Source: Halieaceae bacterium UBA5085 (GTDB lineage Bacteria > Pseudomonadota > Gammaproteobacteria > Pseudomonadales > Halieaceae). From it: a DNA stretch of 52,592 bases. The DNA lies in NCBI GenBank assembly GCA_002414665.1, contig DIAF01000038.1, positions 26,852 to 79,443 of the forward strand, given 5' to 3'. Of the stretch, positions 33,700 through 42,814 are shown piece by piece. The notes beneath the pieces are model-generated. The model was not told the origin of the DNA. It ran no database searches and saw only the letters and a program-made list of their open reading frames with translations. Numbering within the stretch: the stretch's first letter is position 1; every line of letters starts with the position of its first letter. The translations under genes and the position numbers were made by a program.

Positions 33700-34779
33700 T
33701 CAGCCGTTACGTTGCTCGAAATCCTGCATGAAAGCGATTAGCGCATCAACTGCCGCCTCTGGCACCGCATTGTAAATACTGGCGCGCATCCCGCCGACAG
33801 AGCGGTGCCCGGCCAGATTGAGCAGGCCGGCATCGGCGGACTGCTGCAGGAAGAGCTTGTCGAGGCTGGCATCCGCCAGGGTGAAGGGAACATTCATCTG
33901 CGAGCGGCTTGCGACCTCCACCGGGTTGGCATAGAAAGCGCTGTTATCGATGGCAGCGTACAGCTTTTCCGCCTTGCGCCGGTTGATCTCCGCCATGACC
34001 GGCAGACCGCCGAGATCCTGCAGCCAGTCAAACACCAGGCCCGCGAGGTAGAGCGCGAAGGTGGGCGGCGTGTTGTACATGGAATCGTTATCGGCCGCCG
34101 TTTTCCAGTCGAGCATGATCGGGCATACGGATCGCGAGCGACCCAGCAAGTCCCGATGCACGATGACCAGGGTCAGTCCTGCAGGGCCGATATTCTTCTG
34201 TGCGCCCGCGTAAATAACGCCGAAACGTGATACATCGACCGGCCGCGACAGGATCGTCGAGGACATGTCGGCCACCAGCGGTGCATCCACGTCAGGTACC
34301 CAGTGGAACTCCACGCCGCCAATGGTCTCGTTGGGGGTGTAGTGAAAATAGGCTGCGTCTGCAGACAGCTGCCAGCTGTCCCGGGGCGGTATCGAGCTGA
34401 AGTTGCCCGCTTCAGCGCTGGCCGCCACGTTCACCGAGCCGAAGCGCTTGCCCTCGGCAATGGCTTTCTTGGACCACTGTCCGGTGTTCAGGTAGTCGGC
34501 CCGACCACCTTCCGGCATCAGGTTCAGGGGCACCGCAGAAAACTGCAGGCTCGCGCCCCCCTGCAGGAACAGGACGGCGTACTCGTCAGGAATCGCCAGC
34601 AGCTTGCGCAGCGTGGCTTCGGCGCGCTCGGCGATGCCGACAAACTCGCTGCTGCGATGGCTCATTTCCATCACGGACAGGCCGCGCCCGTGCCAGTCCA
34701 GCATGTCCTCGCGGGCGGTTTCCAGAACCGGCTCGGGCAGCGCCGCCGGGCCGGCACAAAAATTGTACAAGCGGGTCAT
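33700..34779 (-). CDS. serC: phosphoserine aminotransferase
   Basis: PLP enzyme for serine synthesis and for the 4-phosphohydroxythreonine step of vitamin B6 synthesis. 359 residues from the ATG at 34779, which places GAGGA about ten bases upstream; an ATG nine bases earlier is too close to that site. Seen are TRLYNFCAGPAALPEPV, LLFLQGGAS-like VLFLQGGASLQF, YFHYTPNETIGGVEF, VADMSSTILSRPVDVSRFGVIYAGAQKNIGPAG with the PLP lysine, and HRSVGGMRASIYNAVPEAAVDAL. Since pdxJ is also in the window, both ends of this B6 branch are represented. It is 38 bases downstream of gyrA. Confidence 0.96.
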   Translation of the reverse strand: MTRLYNFCAGPAALPEPVLETAREDMLDWHGRGLSVMEMSHRSSEFVGIAERAEATLRKLLAIPDEYAVLFLQGGASLQFSAVPLNLMPEGGRADYLNTGQWSKKAIAEGKRFGSVNVAASAEAGNFSSIPPRDSWQLSADAAYFHYTPNETIGGVEFHWVPDVDAPLVADMSSTILSRPVDVSRFGVIYAGAQKNIGPAGLTLVIVHRDLLGRSRSVCPIMLDWKTAADNDSMYNTPPTFALYLAGLVFDWLQDLGGLPVMAEINRRKAEKLYAAIDNSAFYANPVEVASRSQMNVPFTLADASLDKLFLQQSADAGLLNLAGHRSVGGMRASIYNAVPEAAVDALIAFMQDFEQRNG

Positions 34780-34817
34780 TTCAATCATTTCCTCGAGATA
34801 GTGGGAAAGCGGTCGAG

Positions 34818-37385
34818 TTACTCGCCGCCCTCCCCGGAATCGTCAGCCACATCCAGATCAGGCTCAGCCACCCGTTCCACACTGACCAGGTACTCATCAG
34901 TGCGGGTGCGAATCACCCTGACGCCCTGCGTATTGCGACCCAGCAGCGACACCTCGTCGGCGCGGGTCCGCACCAGGGTGCCCTGATTGGAAATCAGCAT
35001 CAGCTCGTCGCCGTCGAATACCTGGGTGGCGCCAACCAGCGCCCCGTTACGGGCGCTCGTTGACATGGCGATAACGCCCTTGTTGCCGCGTCCCTTGGTC
35101 GGGAATTCGCTGGCTTCAGTGCGCTTGCCATAGCCATTTTCGGTCACCGTGAGGATACGACCTCCCTCCCTCGGCACGATAAGGGAGATCAGGCGCTGGC
35201 CTTCATCCAGACGGATGCCGCGCACCCCGCGCGCCGTGCGCCCCATGGCGCGCACATCATCCTCGCAGAAACGCACCGACTTGCCGCCGCTACTGAACAA
35301 CATGACGTCGCAGCGACCATCGGTCAGTGCAGTGCCCACCAGCACATCCCCTTCGTCCAATGCCAGTGCGCGCAAACCCACACTGCGCTGGCGCGCGAAG
35401 TCGGTCAAGGCGGTTTTCTTCACCGTGCCGTTGGCCGTAGCCATAAAGATGTACCAGCCTTCCGTGTATTCATTCACCTGCAGGATTGAAGTGACACGTT
35501 CTCCCACTTCCAGTGGCAACAGATTGACCATTGGGCGCCCACGAGAATTACGCGTTGCCAGCGGAATCTGGTAGACCTTGAGCCAGTACACCTTGCCCAG
35601 GTCGGTGAAACAGAGAATGGTTGCGTGGGTACTGGCGATCACCAGGTGCTCGACAAAGTCTTCGTCCTTCACCGCTGTGGCAGAGCGGCCGGTGCCACCG
35701 CGACGCTGCGCCTGGTAGTCCGAGAGCGGCTGGGTCTTGGCGTAACCGAGGTGGCTGATGGTTACGACACGGTCCTCCTCGGTGATCAGGTCCTCTACCG
35801 TGAGATCGTGCTGCGAGGCACTGATTTCGGTCACGCGGTCGTCGCCAAACTCCGTAACCAGTTCCTCCAGCTCTTCTCGAATCACCAGCTTGAGGCGATC
35901 CGGGTCGGCGAGAATCTCCAGATAGTCAGCGATTTCACGCAGCTTCTCATCGTACTCGTTCAGCAGCTTCTCGTGCTCCAAGCCGGTGAGGCGATGCAGG
36001 CGCAGATCGAGGATGGCCTGGGCCTGCACGGGTGACAGGTGATACTCGCCGTCTATCAGGCCGTATTGTGGTTCCAGCTCGTCCGGACGGCAGGCGTCCT
36101 CCCCCGCGCGCTCCAGCATCGCCAGGACATCACCCGGGGCCCAGGCGGCAGCAATCAGTTTTTCGCGCGCCTCGGAGGAACTCGGCGACGACTTGATCAG
36201 CTCGATCACTTCGTCGATGTTGGCCAGCGCCACTGCGAGACCTTCCAGGATGTGACCGCGCTCGCGTGCCTTGCGCAGCAGGTAGACCGTGCGCCGGGTA
36301 ACGACCTCTCGACGATGGCGAATAAACGCCTCGATGATCTCCTTGAGATTGAGCACCCGCGGCTGCCCATCCACCAGAGCCACCATGTTGATGCCAAACA
36401 CCGACTGCAGCTGGGTCTGTGCGTAGAGGTTGTTCAACACCACATCGCCGATTTCGCCGCGACGCAGCTCGATGACTACCCGCAGGCCATCCTTGTCGGA
36501 TTCATCGCGCAGCTCCGAAATGCCTTCGATCTTCTTTTCTTTCACCAGCTCGGCAATACGCTCAATGAGGCGCGCCTTGTTCAACTGGTAGGGGATCTCG
36601 TGGATGATGATGACATCCCTTCCCTTCTTTTCCTCGTGGATCACTTCGGCCTTGGCGCGCACATAGATACGACCGCGCCCGGTCCGGTAGGCCTGAATGA
36701 TGCCGGCACGGCCGTTGATGATGCCGCCGGTAGGAAAATCGGGGCCGGGTATGAACTCCATGAGCTCGTCAACGGTGATATCCGGGTTGGCCATCAGGGC
36801 CAGGCAGCCGCCCACCACCTCACGCAGGTTGTGCGGCGGTATGTTGGTGGCCATACCGACGGCGATACCGGAAGAGCCGTTGATCAGCAGGGTGGGAACC
36901 TTGGTCGGCAGCACAACCGGGATGCGCTCGGTGCCGTCGTAGTTATCGACGAAATCGACGGTTTCCTTGTCGAGGTCCGCCAGCATGGCATGGGAAATCT
37001 TGCGCATGCGGATCTCGGTGTAACGCATGGCGGCTGCGGAGTCGCCGTCCACGGAACCGAAGTTGCCCTGGCCGTCGACCAGCATGTAGCGCATGGAGAA
37101 GGGCTGCGCCATGCGCACAATGGTGTCGTAGACAGCGGAGTCGCCGTGCGGATGGTATTTACCGATCACGTCGCCGACCACGCGAGCAGACTTTTTGTAG
37201 CCCTTGTTCCAGTCGTTGTTGAGTTCATTCATGGCGAACAGCACCCGGCGGTGAACCGGTTTCAGTCCATCGCGGACATCAGGCAGCGCGCGCCCGACAA
37301 TCACGCTCATCGCATAGTCGAGGTACGATTGCTTGAGTTCGTCCTCGATATTGACGGGAAGAATTTCCTTGGCTAATTCACCCAT
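34818..37385 (-). CDS. gyrA: DNA gyrase subunit A
   Basis: Breaks and rejoins DNA in the gyrase A2B2 complex that introduces negative supercoils. 855 residues from the ATG at 37385, where AAGGA lies nine bases upstream and the sequence MGELAKEILPVNIEDELK matches the family start. An in-frame extension to 37493 is not credible. The catalytic tyrosine is Tyr122 in AAAMRYTEIR. The quinolone-determining region reads GDSAVYD with Ser83 and Asp87 as in susceptible E. coli. The GyrA box QRRGGTG is seen and the six-bladed C-terminal beta-pinwheel is complete, ending in an acidic tail. First gene of the gyrA-serC-pheA-tyrA-aroA-cmk-rpsA run. Confidence 0.97.
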   Translation of the reverse strand: MGELAKEILPVNIEDELKQSYLDYAMSVIVGRALPDVRDGLKPVHRRVLFAMNELNNDWNKGYKKSARVVGDVIGKYHPHGDSAVYDTIVRMAQPFSMRYMLVDGQGNFGSVDGDSAAAMRYTEIRMRKISHAMLADLDKETVDFVDNYDGTERIPVVLPTKVPTLLINGSSGIAVGMATNIPPHNLREVVGGCLALMANPDITVDELMEFIPGPDFPTGGIINGRAGIIQAYRTGRGRIYVRAKAEVIHEEKKGRDVIIIHEIPYQLNKARLIERIAELVKEKKIEGISELRDESDKDGLRVVIELRRGEIGDVVLNNLYAQTQLQSVFGINMVALVDGQPRVLNLKEIIEAFIRHRREVVTRRTVYLLRKARERGHILEGLAVALANIDEVIELIKSSPSSSEAREKLIAAAWAPGDVLAMLERAGEDACRPDELEPQYGLIDGEYHLSPVQAQAILDLRLHRLTGLEHEKLLNEYDEKLREIADYLEILADPDRLKLVIREELEELVTEFGDDRVTEISASQHDLTVEDLITEEDRVVTISHLGYAKTQPLSDYQAQRRGGTGRSATAVKDEDFVEHLVIASTHATILCFTDLGKVYWLKVYQIPLATRNSRGRPMVNLLPLEVGERVTSILQVNEYTEGWYIFMATANGTVKKTALTDFARQRSVGLRALALDEGDVLVGTALTDGRCDVMLFSSGGKSVRFCEDDVRAMGRTARGVRGIRLDEGQRLISLIVPREGGRILTVTENGYGKRTEASEFPTKGRGNKGVIAMSTSARNGALVGATQVFDGDELMLISNQGTLVRTRADEVSLLGRNTQGVRVIRTRTDEYLVSVERVAEPDLDVADDSGEGGE

Positions 37386-37502
37386 GTACAACAGCTTCCT
37401 TGTATGACTGCGGGGAGCCGCCACGGCACGGCGCCGGGGCGAACTCAGGCCGGGCTGGGGCCCGCTTGCCGGGCCAGGACAAGCGCCCGGCACAAACCCT
37501 GA

Positions 37503-37508
37503 ATTATA
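37503..37508 (-). promoter_or_regulatory. candidate -10 element of gyrA
   Basis: A perfect TATAAT on the minus strand lies about 118 bases before the gyrA ATG. No good -35 hexamer stands 16-18 bases upstream (best is TGGCGA at 17), as is often found for supercoiling-controlled gyrA promoters. Confidence 0.45.
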
Positions 37509-37582
37509 CGGCAGATGCCACTATGTCGCCATGTTTTTGCGGATTATGGCGGCCGTTCGGGCGGTAATTGGCGAATTCCGGT

Positions 37583-37588
37583 TATACT
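37583..37588 (+). promoter_or_regulatory. candidate -10 element of the mtaD-ubiG-mupP-yciK operon
   Basis: TATACT in the gyrA-mtaD divergent region would start transcription near 37595. This leaves a leader of about 75 bases to the ATG at 37670 and argues against in-frame starts at 37568 and 37598. The -35 match is poor. Confidence 0.35.
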
Positions 37589-37669
37589 GGGAGCGCAATG
37601 CGAACCGCGGTACGACGCCCTGGGCAGGAAACCGCAAATCCCCGGCTGAAAGCCCCCGATCGAGGCCTC

Positions 37670-39001
37670 ATGAGCACGCCCGCCGAGACAGTAGACACCC
37701 TTATCCACCCGGGCTGGATCATCCCCGTGGCGCCCACCCGCCAGGTGCTGGAGAACCACAGCCTGGCGATTCGCGACGACCGGATTGTGGCAATCGTGCC
37801 GCGGACAGATGCGGCGCGTATCAGCGCGGCAGCGGTTTTCGAGTTGCCGGGGCACGCCCTGCTGCCGGGGTTGGTCAACGCGCACGGCCATGCCGCCATG
37901 AGCCTGCTGCGCGGCTACGCCGACGACCTGGCACTGATGCCCTGGCTGGAGCAACATATCTGGCCCGCCGAAGGTCGCCATGTCAGCGAGGAGTTTGTCG
38001 CCGACGGTGTGGCGCTGGCCATCGCCGAAATGCTGCGAGCCGGCACCACGACCTTTTCCGATATGTACTTCTACCCCGACGCCTGCGCACGCACAGCCCA
38101 GCGCATGGGCATGCGCTGCCAGATCAGCTTCCCGGTGCTCGACTTCCCCACGCCCTGGGCGCGAGAGGCGGACGAATATATCAGCAAGGGGCTGGCGCTG
38201 CGGGATGCGGTGAAGCACAGCAGCCTGGTCAGCGTCGGCTTCGGTCCCCACGCCCCCTATACCGTCAGTCACCCCAACCTGGCCAAAGTGGCCATGCTTG
38301 CAGCGGAACTGGATACCAGCGTCCAGATCCATCTGCATGAGACACGGGGCGAAGTGCTGCAGGCCGTGGAGGCGCACGGTGAGCGACCCATCGACAGCCT
38401 GTACCGGCTGGGATTGCTGGGTCCGCGTACACAATGTGTCCACATGACAGACCTCGGGGAGCAGGATATCGCGCTGCTCGCCGAGACCGGCGCGCATGTC
38501 GTGCACTGTCCAAAGTCCAACATGAAGCTGGCCTCCGGCACCTGCCCGGTGGCGCGCCTGCTCGCCGCGGGGGTCAATGTGGCTCTCGGCACGGACAGCG
38601 CCGCCAGCAACAACAGCCTGAACCTGTTCGACGAAATGCGCTGCGCCGCGCTGCTGGCGAAGCTGGCCGGCCAGGATGCCAGCGCGCTGTCGGCGGCCGA
38701 GGCGCTGCACATGGCCACCCTGGGGGGTGCAAGAGCCCTCGGACTGGAAGAACAGATCGGCAGTCTGGAACAGGGCAAGCTGGCTGACCTGATCGCCGTG
38801 GACCTCACCGGGCCCGAGACCCAGCCCCTGTACAACCCGCTTTCGCAACTGGTCTACGCCTGCAACGGCAGCCAGGTCACCCACAGCTGGATCGCCGGGC
38901 AACTGCGCCTGCGCGATCGCCAGTTGCAGGGGGTGGAACTGTCCGCCATCGCGACGCGCACCCAGTACTGGCAACAACGCATCACGGGACAACAGCAATG
39001 A
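37670..39001 (+). CDS. mtaD: 5-methylthioadenosine / S-adenosylhomocysteine deaminase (amidohydrolase)
   Basis: Zinc amidohydrolase that deaminates methylthioadenosine (to methylthioinosine) in purine/methionine salvage; Pseudomonas PA3170 is the known example. 443 residues from the ATG at 37670, with GAGG four to five bases upstream. Metal and catalytic residues are seen in LVNAHGHAAMSLLRGYADD (His-x-His), HLHETRGEVL, CVHMTDL and LGTDSAASNNSLNLFDEMR. ALEEQIGSLEQGKLADLIAVD is the usual C-terminal beta-sandwich closing segment. Its stop overlaps the ubiG ATG by four bases. Relatives include the triazine hydrolases, so exact substrate is inferred from the conserved mtaD-ubiG-mupP neighbourhood. 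Confidence 0.9.
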   Translation: MSTPAETVDTLIHPGWIIPVAPTRQVLENHSLAIRDDRIVAIVPRTDAARISAAAVFELPGHALLPGLVNAHGHAAMSLLRGYADDLALMPWLEQHIWPAEGRHVSEEFVADGVALAIAEMLRAGTTTFSDMYFYPDACARTAQRMGMRCQISFPVLDFPTPWAREADEYISKGLALRDAVKHSSLVSVGFGPHAPYTVSHPNLAKVAMLAAELDTSVQIHLHETRGEVLQAVEAHGERPIDSLYRLGLLGPRTQCVHMTDLGEQDIALLAETGAHVVHCPKSNMKLASGTCPVARLLAAGVNVALGTDSAASNNSLNLFDEMRCAALLAKLAGQDASALSAAEALHMATLGGARALGLEEQIGSLEQGKLADLIAVDLTGPETQPLYNPLSQLVYACNGSQVTHSWIAGQLRLRDRQLQGVELSAIATRTQYWQQRITGQQQ

Positions 39002-39711
39002 CCGCACGCGCCAACGTCGACCCCCAGGAAATTGCCAAGTTCGAGGCCCTCGCCTCGCGCTGGTGGGACCGGAACAGTGAGTTCAAACCCCTGCACGATA
39101 TCAACCCGCTGCGCGCCAACTACATTGACCAGCACTCCCCCGTAGCGGGCCAGACCCTGGTCGATGTGGGCTGCGGCGGCGGCATACTCGCCGAGTCCAT
39201 GGCGCAACGCGGTGCCACTGTTACCGGCATCGACATGGGCGAGGCACCCCTGGCCGTCGCGCGCATTCACCAGCTCGAATCCGGCGTCGCGGTGGAGTAC
39301 CGGCAGGCGACGGCCGAAGAACTCGCCGCGGAGCAGCCCGGCCACTACGATGTGGTGTGCTGCCTGGAAATGCTCGAACACGTGCCCGACCCCGCAGCAG
39401 TGGTGGCGGCCTGCGCCGAACTGGCGCGCCCCGGCGGCAGCCTGTATTTCTCCACCATCAACCGCAATCCCAAAGCCTTCGCCTTCGCGATCGTCGGCGC
39501 AGAGTACGTGTTGAAGCTGCTGCCTGCGGGCACGCACGAGTACAGCAAATTCATCAAGCCCTCGGAACTCGCTGCCTGGGTTCGCGCCGCCGGCCTGCGG
39601 GTCGAGGGCATGACCGGGCTGCTCTATAACCCGCTTACCCGCCAGTACCGGCTGCATGAGCGCGATGTGTCCGTCAACTACATGCTGCGCGCCAGCAAGC
39701 CAGCGGCATGA
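38998..39711 (+). CDS. ubiG: ubiquinone biosynthesis O-methyltransferase
   Basis: SAM-dependent enzyme doing both O-methylation steps of ubiquinone synthesis at the inner membrane face. The 237 residues include the family N-terminus QEIAKFEALASRWWDRNSEFKPLHDINPLR, SAM motif I TLVDVGCGGGILAESMA, GIDMGEAPLAVAR, CCLEMLEHVPDP, and the UbiG-specific ILSTINRNPKAF-like FSTINRNPKAFAFAIVGAEYVL with GTHEYSKFIKPSEL. ATGA overlaps couple it to mtaD before it and mupP after it. Confidence 0.96.
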   Translation: MTARANVDPQEIAKFEALASRWWDRNSEFKPLHDINPLRANYIDQHSPVAGQTLVDVGCGGGILAESMAQRGATVTGIDMGEAPLAVARIHQLESGVAVEYRQATAEELAAEQPGHYDVVCCLEMLEHVPDPAAVVAACAELARPGGSLYFSTINRNPKAFAFAIVGAEYVLKLLPAGTHEYSKFIKPSELAAWVRAAGLRVEGMTGLLYNPLTRQYRLHERDVSVNYMLRASKPAA

Positions 39712-40397
39712 GCACGACCCGCCCGGAAAACCTGCGCGCGGTGCTGTTCGACCTGGACGGCACCCTGGTCGATACCGCCAGCGAATTCGTCGTGGTGGTG
39801 CAGGCACTGCGCGCCGAATATGGGCTGCCACCACTGGAGGCCACGCGTATCTGCGCGAGCGTGTCCAACGGCGCACGCGCCCTGGTCACACTCGCCCTTG
39901 GCACGGTAGAAACAGACCCGGAATTCGAGGCCCAGCGGCAACGTCTGCTCGCCCTGTACGCGGACGTGCTGGGCAGTAGCGCCCAGCCGTATCCCGGCAT
40001 TCCCGCACTGCTCGGCGCGCTGGCCGAGCGCGGCATCGCCTGGGGCGTGTCTACCAACAAACCGCGCGCCTTTGCCGCCCCCCTGATGGAGCGCCTTGAC
40101 ATACAGCCGTCCATCGGCAGCCTGGTCTGCCCGGACGATGTACGCGAACGCAAGCCACACCCGGAGGCCCTGTTGCGCAACTGCGCAGAGCTGGGCTGCC
40201 GACCCGAACAGGCCATATATATCGGCGACCACCAGCGCGATATCGAAGCCGGCCGCCGCGCGGGCATGTACACAGTCGCCGCGCTGTATGGTTACATTGA
40301 AGCCGATGACAACCCGGCTCTCTGGGGTGCAGACGCGAGCGTGAGCAGCAGCGAGGACCTCGCTGCCCTGATTCTCGGCACCCATCTTCCTGCTTGA
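39708..40397 (+). CDS. mupP: HAD phosphatase, probable N-acetylmuramic acid 6-phosphate phosphatase MupP
   Basis: A 229-residue haloacid-dehalogenase hydrolase of the phosphoglycolate phosphatase (Gph) type. Motif I FDLDGTLVDTASEF carries the nucleophile Asp and the acid Asp. Motif II is in GVSTNKPRAFA, and motif III/IV is PDDVRERKPHPEALL with YIGDHQRDIEAGRRAGM. Annotation pipelines usually call it gph. In Pseudomonas the gene between ubiG and yciK is mupP, which dephosphorylates MurNAc-6-P in the cell-wall recycling route that bypasses de novo UDP-MurNAc synthesis and affects fosfomycin and beta-lactam response. The identical neighbourhood makes MupP the better name. AmgK and MurU genes are not in this window. 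Confidence 0.85.
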   Translation: MSTTRPENLRAVLFDLDGTLVDTASEFVVVVQALRAEYGLPPLEATRICASVSNGARALVTLALGTVETDPEFEAQRQRLLALYADVLGSSAQPYPGIPALLGALAERGIAWGVSTNKPRAFAAPLMERLDIQPSIGSLVCPDDVRERKPHPEALLRNCAELGCRPEQAIYIGDHQRDIEAGRRAGMYTVAALYGYIEADDNPALWGADASVSSSEDLAALILGTHLPA

Positions 40398-40406
40398 GGA
40401 CAGCAC

Positions 40407-41168
40407 ATGAACGGCCCAGGACTCCCCGACGACTACGCACCGGCGCCGGATCTGCTCGTCGACAAGACCATTCTCATCACCGGAGCCGGCGACGGCATCG
40501 GACGCGCTGCGGCTGAGTGTTACGCCCGCCACGGTGCCACGGTCATCCTGCTGGGCCGCACTCAGGAAAAACTCGAAGCAGTTTATGACGCTATCGAGCG
40601 CGAGGGTGGCCCGCAGCCGGCCCTGTTTCCGATGGATCTGGCCACGGCGACAGAGGACGACTACGCGGGGTTGGCGGGGGCCATCGAAAGCACCTTTGGC
40701 CGCCTGGACGGCCTGCTGCACAATGCCAGCGTGCTGGGGGAGCGGCGCCCGATCGCTAACGCCTCCTGGCCCGCCTGGTCGGAGGTCATGCAGGTCAATG
40801 TCAACGCGCCGTTCCTGCTGACCCGGGCCCTGCTGCCGCTGCTGGAGCAGGCACCCCAGGCGTCCATCGTCATGACATCGTCGGGGGTGGGCCGCCGCGG
40901 ACGGGCGTACTGGGGTGCCTACGCGGTGTCGAAGTTCGCCACTGAGGGTTTTATGCAGGTGCTGGCAGACGAACTGGAGAACACCTCGCGCGTGCGGGTC
41001 AACAGCCTGAATCCGGGGGCCACCAATACGGCCATGCGCCGCACCGCCTACCCCGCTGAGGTACCGACGACAAACCCGTCGCCCGCCGATATCATGCCGC
41101 TGTACCTGTACCTGATGAGCGACGACAGCGGCGGGGTTACGGGTGCCGCCTTCAACGCACAGGGCTGA
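40407..41168 (+). CDS. yciK: YciK family short-chain oxidoreductase
   Basis: A 253-residue classical SDR using NAD(P). The cofactor site is ITGAGDGIGRAAAECYARHG. HNASVLGERRPI, the catalytic Ser in IVMTSSGVGRRGRAYWGAYAVSKFA (with Tyr-x3-Lys), NSLNPGATNTAMRRTAYP and DSGGVTGAAFNAQG at the end are the YciK pattern. Substrate unknown. It begins nine bases after mupP and ends the four-gene operon. It converges on rluB with 18 bases between. Confidence 0.9.
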   Translation: MNGPGLPDDYAPAPDLLVDKTILITGAGDGIGRAAAECYARHGATVILLGRTQEKLEAVYDAIEREGGPQPALFPMDLATATEDDYAGLAGAIESTFGRLDGLLHNASVLGERRPIANASWPAWSEVMQVNVNAPFLLTRALLPLLEQAPQASIVMTSSGVGRRGRAYWGAYAVSKFATEGFMQVLADELENTSRVRVNSLNPGATNTAMRRTAYPAEVPTTNPSPADIMPLYLYLMSDDSGGVTGAAFNAQG

Positions 41169-41186
41169 TGCCGGCCCGCCGCCGTG

Positions 41187-42104
41187 TCAACGACTCTTGT
41201 GGGGACGCCGAGGGGGTTTGCGGCCAGCGTTCGCGGCCGGCGCCTTGCGCTTGCCGAACTGCCGCTCCATGACTTCCTTTTCCTTGACCGTGTTGCGCTT
41301 GACCTGCTTCACCGGTAAGCGCGCCAGCTCGTACAGCCCCTTGACCTCTTTCGGTTCAAGCTCGGCCCACTGACCCTGCTTGACGCGGGAAGGAATGAAC
41401 ACGTTGCCGTAACGGACCCGCTTCAGCCGCGACACCGTAAGGCCCTGGGACTCCCAGAGGCGCCGCACCTCGCGGTTGCGGCCTTCCATCAGCACCACGT
41501 AATACCAGTGATTGATACCATCACCGCCGCCATCCTGGATATCGGTAAAGCGCGCTGCACCATCCTCCAGCATGACGCCTTCAAGCAGGCGCTGCAGAAT
41601 ATCCTCGTCGACCGCTCCCATGACGCGCACCATATACTCACGCTCAATGTTCGAAGACGGGTGCATCAGCGCATTGGCGAGTTCGCCATCCGTGGTGAAC
41701 AGCAACAGGCCGGAGGTGTTGAAATCCAGGCGACCAATGGATATCCAGCGACCGGATTTCAGCTTCGGCAGGCGTTCGAACACCGTGCGTCGACCCTGCG
41801 GGTCCTTGCGACTGCACACTTCGCCCGTGGGCTTGTGGTAAATAATGCAGCGCGTCTGCTCTGCCGGAGCGGCCTCCAGTGGCTTGCCATCGATGCTGAT
41901 GCGGTCGCGGCCGGAAACACGGTCGCCAAGCGACGCACGGCGCCCCTCAACTTCAACCCGACCTTCTTCAATCCAGCGCTCCATCTCACGGCGTGAACCC
42001 AGGCCAGTGCGCGCCAGTACTTTCTGCAACTTTTCACCGGCAACCGCGCCCGCCGCCTCGGCAGGGGGTGCTTCCCCGGGCGTCGACACGCGCCGACGAC
42101 TCAT
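41187..42104 (-). CDS. rluB: 23S rRNA pseudouridine(2605) synthase
   Basis: Modifies U2605 near the peptidyl transferase centre. The 305 residues include a flexible basic N-terminus, an S4 RNA-binding domain (about 25-75; EKLQKVLARTGLGSRREMERWIEEGRV), and the RsuA/RluB/E/F catalytic domain with SIGRLDFNTSGLLLFTTDGELAN, which carries the catalytic Asp. EREYMVRV and GRNREVRRLWESQGLTVSRLKRVRYG follow, then a Lys/Arg-rich C-terminal tail typical of RluB. Its ATG overlaps the scpB stop by four bases. scpA-scpB-rluB is a common gene order. Confidence 0.94.
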   Translation of the reverse strand: MSRRRVSTPGEAPPAEAAGAVAGEKLQKVLARTGLGSRREMERWIEEGRVEVEGRRASLGDRVSGRDRISIDGKPLEAAPAEQTRCIIYHKPTGEVCSRKDPQGRRTVFERLPKLKSGRWISIGRLDFNTSGLLLFTTDGELANALMHPSSNIEREYMVRVMGAVDEDILQRLLEGVMLEDGAARFTDIQDGGGDGINHWYYVVLMEGRNREVRRLWESQGLTVSRLKRVRYGNVFIPSRVKQGQWAELEPKEVKGLYELARLPVKQVKRNTVKEKEVMERQFGKRKAPAANAGRKPPRRPHKSR

Positions 42105-42814
42105 TGTGCGCCACCCGGTGCGCGTGGATCGGCTGCATCTGCACTGTCGCTATCGCCAGCGTCCGAACTGGCGTCCTCCGTGCTGGCTGCCGCAGACGGC
42201 AGGTCTGCGGATATCGTCTGATCCGCTCCATCGTTGGCCGCGGCCAATGGCTCGCTGAAGCCCAACTCGGCGTTCAGGGTCTCGAGGTCACGGATCTCCG
42301 CCAACGCAGGCAACTGGTCGAGGTTCTTCAGGTTGAAATAATCCAGAAACTGCCGCGTGGTGGCATACATGGCGGGGCGACCGGGCACATCGCGGTGACC
42401 GACCACACGAATCCAGTCGCGCTCGTGTAGCGTCTTGATGATATTCGAGCTCACCGCAACGCCGCGAATCTCCTCGATTTCACCCCGTGTGATCGGTTGT
42501 CGGTAGGCGATCAGCGCCAGGGTCTCCAACAGTGCGCGGGAATACTTCTGTGGACGCTCCTGCCACAACCGTGCCACCCAGGGACTCAGCGACTGCCGCA
42601 CCTGGAAACGGAAGCCGCTGGCGACCTCACACAGTTCGAAGCCGCGATCTTCACAGCGCTCGCTGACCACCGCCAGCGCCTCCCGGATTTCGACCGCGGA
42701 GGGGCGCTCAGCCTCTTCGAACAACTCGCCCAGTTGCGCTACCGTGAGCGCACGACCGGCGGCGAGCAGGGCACCCTCGATAATCTGTACCAGCATGGAT
42801 GCCGATTCGGACAT
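42101..42814 (-). CDS. scpB: segregation and condensation protein B
   Basis: Winged-helix partner of ScpA in the Smc-ScpAB complex that compacts and separates chromosomes. The 237 residues have two winged-helix domains, with IIEGALLAAGRALTVAQLGELFE at the start and the family core SRALLETLALIAYRQPITRGEIEEIRGVAVSSNIIKTL. A C-terminal Asp/Ser/Ala-rich acidic tail of about 45 residues is presumably disordered. Overlaps by one base with scpA (TAATG-type) and by four with rluB. No smc gene is in the window. Confidence 0.94.
   Translation of the reverse strand: MSESASMLVQIIEGALLAAGRALTVAQLGELFEEAERPSAVEIREALAVVSERCEDRGFELCEVASGFRFQVRQSLSPWVARLWQERPQKYSRALLETLALIAYRQPITRGEIEEIRGVAVSSNIIKTLHERDWIRVVGHRDVPGRPAMYATTRQFLDYFNLKNLDQLPALAEIRDLETLNAELGFSEPLAAANDGADQTISADLPSAAASTEDASSDAGDSDSADAADPRAPGGAQ

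Noticed and set aside
37119..37151. Possible quinolone-resistance changes in gyrA
   Set aside because: Ser83 and Asp87 are both the susceptible residues by E. coli numbering.
37386..37493. 36-residue N-terminal extension of GyrA
   Set aside because: The ATG at 37385 has AAGGA upstream and matches the family start; the extension is Pro/Arg-rich junk and lies in the predicted leader.
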